Shown piece after piece: positions 60,063 through 64,000 of a stretch of 64,000 nucleotides of DNA. The stretch covers positions 4,100,001 to 4,164,000 of the forward strand of contig CANTUV010000003.1 in the NCBI GenBank assembly GCA_947685225.1. Direction: 5' to 3'. This DNA is from Garcia nutans (Eukaryota > Streptophyta > Magnoliopsida > Malpighiales > Euphorbiaceae). Below the pieces are notes generated by a model. That model was given only the letters and a program-made list of their open reading frames with translations, was not told the DNA's origin and did no database searches. Position 1 is the first letter of the stretch; every line of letters starts with the position of its first letter. The position numbers were made by a program, and so were the translations under genes.

Positions 60063-61699
60063 TGTAATATCCTCATGTATACCTTAAAAGTTTTGATTAT
60101 GTTATTGTTATATATTGGATTGAATATATGTGTTAAATTACAAGAGAAAAGAAGTTGGGAAAAGAATGTATAGGTATTTGTGTTTTGAGAAGAAAAGAGG
60201 GTGTAGAGAGAAGTGTATATGTTGTTTATATGGTTGTATAACTAACATATACATTGGTCAAAAGGGTTGGTCAATACAAGATGATATTTATTTGTGGCAT
60301 GTGAAATTATATATATGGGTATATATGAGACAAAAGATTAATTAAATGGATGAAGGGCATGGAGGTAATTTTCTTTGGTTAAGTTGCATGGTGGAGATTA
60401 AAAGAAGAAAAGTGGTTGACTTGTTGGTATTTTCTTCTTTCTTTCTTGAAGAGGCCGGCCATTGAAGAAGAGAAAGAGCTAGGGAGGTGTTTGAAGTTCT
60501 ATAATCAAATTGAAGAAGGAATCAAGGGTTTTGGTTAGAGATTTGTGGAATTTCTTCATTTAAGGTAAGTTTTCTCTTGATTTCTCTTGTTCTATTTGGA
60601 ATTTTGTTTGAGTTTGATGGAGTGTGTTTGTGTATGGTGTGTGTAAAAGTGTTGAAATGGAATTAAAGATAAGAAGCTAGGTTGGTGTTGGTGATGGAAG
60701 AGTAAGAGTTGTGTTTAGTGAATTTTTTTTCTGTTTTACAATTAGTAAAGGCTGTGACTTGTATGATTTTTAATTAATTATAGAAAAATGTTCTTGAAGT
60801 GAATTTTTGATATGTTGTGCCTATATGAGTCTAGAATGACTGAAAAATATGTTGATTCGATTTTGGAATGGTTATGAGTTTAGAAAGATTATTTTTATTA
60901 GACCTGTTCCAGCAGGTACCTTAACTGAGACAGCTATATTTCGGGATTTTTAATAAAATGTAGAAAAATCATATCCAATTGAATTTTGGATATGTTGTTT
61001 CTTAGTGAGTCTAGTATTTGAGAAAAATAATTTGGAACCACGTTGATTGAATTTGATTTATGGAATTCACAAAGTTTAGAACTGCTGCCAGGATGCAGGG
61101 CAATTGGGGCAGTCTGGTTAGGTGAACTATTTGACCAAGATTTTGTGTTCAGTTTGATCTGAATTTTTAAAGGAATGATTTTAAGATACAAAACTAAATT
61201 CTGTAAAAATTTTAGAATTTTTAGTCAAGTAGATTATTTTATACAATTTTTCAAAATAAGGATAAAATGGAGTCTTAAACCAGAATGTACTATTCATATG
61301 GTCATTTTGCTAATATTCCTTTTGGATTAGATTGTGAAGAGGTTGAATTGCCCTAACCGTGTCCCTCAAGTGGTGCTGCCCGTGTCCCTCAAAGGTGTGG
61401 GTTAATGTTTTTATTCTTTGTTCTTTTAACATGGCTTTGATTCTTTAAAGGTATTGGGGTACCTAAACCTAAACATAAACACTTTAAATATGTATAAAAC
61501 AAAGAATGCCCTAATCAAATGTTTGTGGATGATTCTAAACCTATGAATAATGATCTTTGGATTAGGTTTTGAAGAGATTGGGTTGCATTAACCTAAATGT
61601 GGAGAATTCTTGGAAAGAAAAGAAATGTATAGATTGATGGGACTAGTTCTTGAGGTAAGTACCAATACATATGATTGTATTTAATTACATAATTTGAGG

Positions 61700-61729
61700 C
61701 TTAACACATTTGTTTGCAAATGTGTTAAG
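61700..61729 (+). other. 13-bp perfect hairpin, 60-kb solo LTR
   Basis: CTTAACACATTTG-TTTG-CAAATGTGTTAAG, about 45 bp after a strong donor-like GGTAAGTACC. A second, weaker copy (TTAACACATT..AGTGTTAA) follows about 50 bp after another donor-like GGTAAGC at 61805. Confidence 0.8.
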
Positions 61730-62327
61730 TGATCTATTATATTGTTAACATAATTGGACTAAGGTGATGATTGAATGATGTGAAGGATGTGAAGATCATT
61801 AACAAGGTAAGCATAAACCCTATTTGATTGTATATCCTTATATGTCTTTGAACATTAACACATTGGGATGAAAGTGTTAAATAAGCTATTATATTGTGAA
61901 TGTAAATGAAGAATATATATAAAGGATGAAATATGAAATGGGAAAGGTAGGAAGAAATGAGGATCATTCTTAAGGTATGTGCAATTTGTTATGATAAATG
62001 CTCTAGTAATGAATGATGTTAATGTGTTTTGAGAAGTGAGAAAATGTTATGTTATATACATTGTGAATCTTGTGTATGGCAATGTATTATATGAATAATA
62101 TACTTTGAAATGTGATATCAATGATGCTATATGTATCATATGGATTGAGATATGATATAATATGAAGCCATTGTGATTGGCTATGATAATTCAATTGAAA
62201 GAGATAAGGCATGTTGGCCTAATTGATGATGAGATTGATAATGAAATAATAAATGAATTGTTTGTTTAATATGTTATTCAGTTTCAGAGTTCTGGATTTG
62301 GGTGGCATGCCTAAGAAATGATGAAAG

Positions 62328-62509
62328 GTAACAGTCTTGCCGGGTTGAGGATCTCCTCATATGTGTTGAGTTGATGGTCCAAGAGACTGGGTCTGTTACA
62401 CTATGAGAATTGTGAATATGAGATATATGATTTGTAACAGTCTTGCCGGGTTGAGGATCTCCTCATATGTGTTGAGTTGATGGTCCAAGAGACTGGGTCT
62501 GTTACACTA
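62328..62509 (+). repeat. 106-bp tandem duplication
   Basis: GTAACAGTCTTGCCGGGTTG occurs at 62328 and again at 62434, with the following sequence repeated. The unit ends CTGGGTCTGTTACACTAT. LARD-2 has related GTAACAGTCTAGCCGGGTTG sequence at the same place. Confidence 0.85.
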
Positions 62510-62568
62510 TCCATGGATAGAGATACATGTATATACATTGCCTACGGGCGTGATGATTGTGACTATGA

Positions 62569-62642
62569 ACCAAAGCAGTAACTCTGAACTTTGAATAACA
62601 TATTAGTGTTTTGGGCCCGAGTCTGTCTTTATTGTCAATGTG
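62569..62642 (+). promoter_or_regulatory. Conserved 75-bp LTR block, 60-kb solo LTR
   Basis: CCAAAGCAGTAACTCTGAA through GGGCCCGAGTCTGTCTTT to TCAATGTGA. Confidence 0.78.
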
Positions 62643-63173
62643 AAATGCAAGTATTGAAATATTGATTGTGAGTATTAATAATGATTTATGCTTGGTGAAT
62701 TGTGAATAATATAATGTTATTAAGTGTAATATGTAAATGAATTGTGGTTGATGATAAAGGTTGTCTTTATTGGAAATATGATTTATGATTTGTATGATAT
62801 GTAAATTGTGTATTGCAATAATGAGTGATATGATGTGTAATGTGTGTATTGCAATAATGAGTGTATGATATGTAATGTGTGTATTGCAATAATAATTGGT
62901 ATGATATGTAAAGTGTGTATTGCAATAATGGTTGGTGTGGTATATATATAATGTAGGGGTATTAATATATTGGTTTTGAGTATTGGTGATGCATTGGGGT
63001 TGGTGATAATATTATGTATATATATATACATCATATATGAAATTAGCTAGGATATATTGAAGATAAAATTAAAAAGAAAAGAAGATATGATAAGAACTAA
63101 TTATATATTGAATCGATGTATCATTATATATCAATACTTCTATACTATATGTTTATATTTTATATTTGGACTA

Positions 63174-63210
63174 CTAAGCTCTCGGGCTTAGCGCGGGTGT
63201 TTATTCGCGC
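63174..63210 (+). promoter_or_regulatory. Paired-hairpin motif, 60-kb solo LTR
   Basis: CTAAGCT-CTCG-GGCTTAG (one T-G pair), then a stem GCGCGGGT with TTATTCGCGC giving at least five G-C pairs plus G-T pairs. CAGGTATATAG follows. Confidence 0.75.
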
Positions 63211-63534
63211 AGGTATATAGATGGAAGATATGAAGTCTTTTGTTATGCCACAAGAAGAGTAAAGTTTGTCGAGACTAACTAGAGGGTAATGCATACATGT
63301 ATAAATTTTAATTATGATGTATTTCTGACGAGAGAGTATTTATATGTATAAATGAAGTTTTAATAAAAATAATGATTTTGTAAATGTTATTTAAATTAAT
63401 GTATTATGGTTTGAACTCTGTTACAGGTTTTTAAAAGGTAACGAAAAGTGACATCCTTATACTTTATATATTTACTGTATGTATACTAGGTATACGCATA
63501 GTACTTATATAGGGTATCGGGGTGTTACAAAAAC

Positions 63535-64000
63535 CCTCAACCTAACTTTGCTAATTTGTCTTTTAGACGAATTCTAAGCTAATTAAGAAGCCCCACCGGC
63601 CAAAAAATCCTAAAAATAATTTAAAACCATGTCGATTTGGACAACCAGATCGACATGAGTCTAACCACACGTCGATCTGGGCTGCCAGATCGACATGAGG
63701 CATGCTCATGTCGTCTTGGTCTGCCTCGACACAAATTATTCTTATATTTTTTTTATTTCTAGACTAAAAAGTTCTAATTTGGGCCGAACAATTTTAATTT
63801 AGGATTTTTTAACTTGAATTTATGCCTTCTAAAACCCGACCGTCTTATTTAAAAGTTGTATACTAGGTTTACATCTTTTAAAGTCGAATCAAATTTATTT
63901 TGACATTTTTTTAATTAAGACCGTAAACTTAGGGCCAAAATTAAGAGTCTATAATATGCAACATTTGCACGATATCTACATGATACACTATAATTAAGAA
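63535..64000. other. Right flank, Tat/Ogre-like sequence continued
   Basis: AT-rich sequence with no gene. It holds a short palindromic array at 63628-63732. Confidence 0.4.
63628..63732. repeat. 39-bp palindromic tandem array
   Basis: Three units start at 63628, 63668 and 63707. The first pairs CATGTCGATTTGG with CCAGATCGACATG (one G-T). The second pairs GTCGATCTGG with CCAGATCGAC perfectly. The third is degraded (TCGTCTTGG, CCTCGACAC). Confidence 0.8.

Larger units (their letters stand above)
60063..63529 (+). mobile_element. Giant solo LTR with perfect target duplication
   Basis: It starts TGTAATATCC, ends GGGTGTTACA and is flanked by a perfect AAAAC duplication at 60058-60062 and 63530-63534. 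No internal domain or second LTR is present, so it is a true solo LTR left by LTR-LTR recombination. It carries CTTTCTTTCTTGAAG then GGCCGGCCA near the presumed start. Donor-like GTAAGT sites follow at 60565 and 61655, then a 13-bp hairpin (61700-61729), acceptor-like TTTCAG at 62282-62287, GGCATGCC, a 106-bp tandem duplication, the 75-bp block and paired hairpins. Its ends resemble LARD-1 more than LARD-2. Confidence 0.9.

Noticed and set aside
60130..60345. Plus-strand frame of 71 codons with several Cys
   Set aside because: It lies in the presumed U3 and promoter part of a solo LTR, with no recognisable domain and no partner copy to test conservation.

Overview
This is a gene-poor, AT-rich plant nuclear window, almost certainly from a eudicot. 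The evidence is nested LTR retrotransposons with initiator-Met tRNA primer sites, plant-type Ty1/copia and Ty3/chromovirus polyproteins, and a broken nuclear gene for a chloroplast protein. I see no intact host gene. All homology statements come from reading the sequence; no database was searched.

Layout. 1.0-1.9 kb: decayed exons of a replication protein A 70-kDa-like gene (+). 2.7-7.9 kb: Ty1/copia element copia-1 (-). 8.6-24.6 kb: a four-exon pseudogene (-) of a conserved plastid protein of the DUF3598 type. Its third intron holds a second Ty1/copia element (copia-2, 8.7-13.7 kb), and its second exon is split by a young Reina-like chromovirus (19.0-24.2 kb). 26.1-26.6 kb: an Athila/Tat-like integrase fragment (-).

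From 27 to 63.5 kb the window is a stack of giant LTRs. A solo-type LTR (27.0-40.1 kb) is interrupted by LARD-1 (27.9-37.8 kb), a retrotransposon with 3.2-kb LTRs, a primer site and a polypurine tract but no coding sequence. Its LTRs differ by only about four substitutions by eye. A reversed solo LTR follows (40.7-44.5 kb), then LARD-2 (47.0-57.4 kb, same design, older), then a solo LTR with a perfect target duplication (60.1-63.5 kb). The sequence between them looks like LTRs of older Athila/Tat-like elements.

How it fits together. The LARDs keep every cis signal for reverse transcription and integration but must borrow proteins, probably from a Tekay/Del-type chromovirus. Their 3' ends keep the sequence that in Tekay encodes the end of the polyprotein. 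Across otherwise diverged giant LTRs I see the same ordered signals: a TATA and pyrimidine-rich start, splice-donor-like sites, a long hairpin, a splice-acceptor-like site, a block of about 75 bp, and a pair of adjacent hairpins whose arms change together between families. This RNA-level architecture is the most interesting signal in the window.
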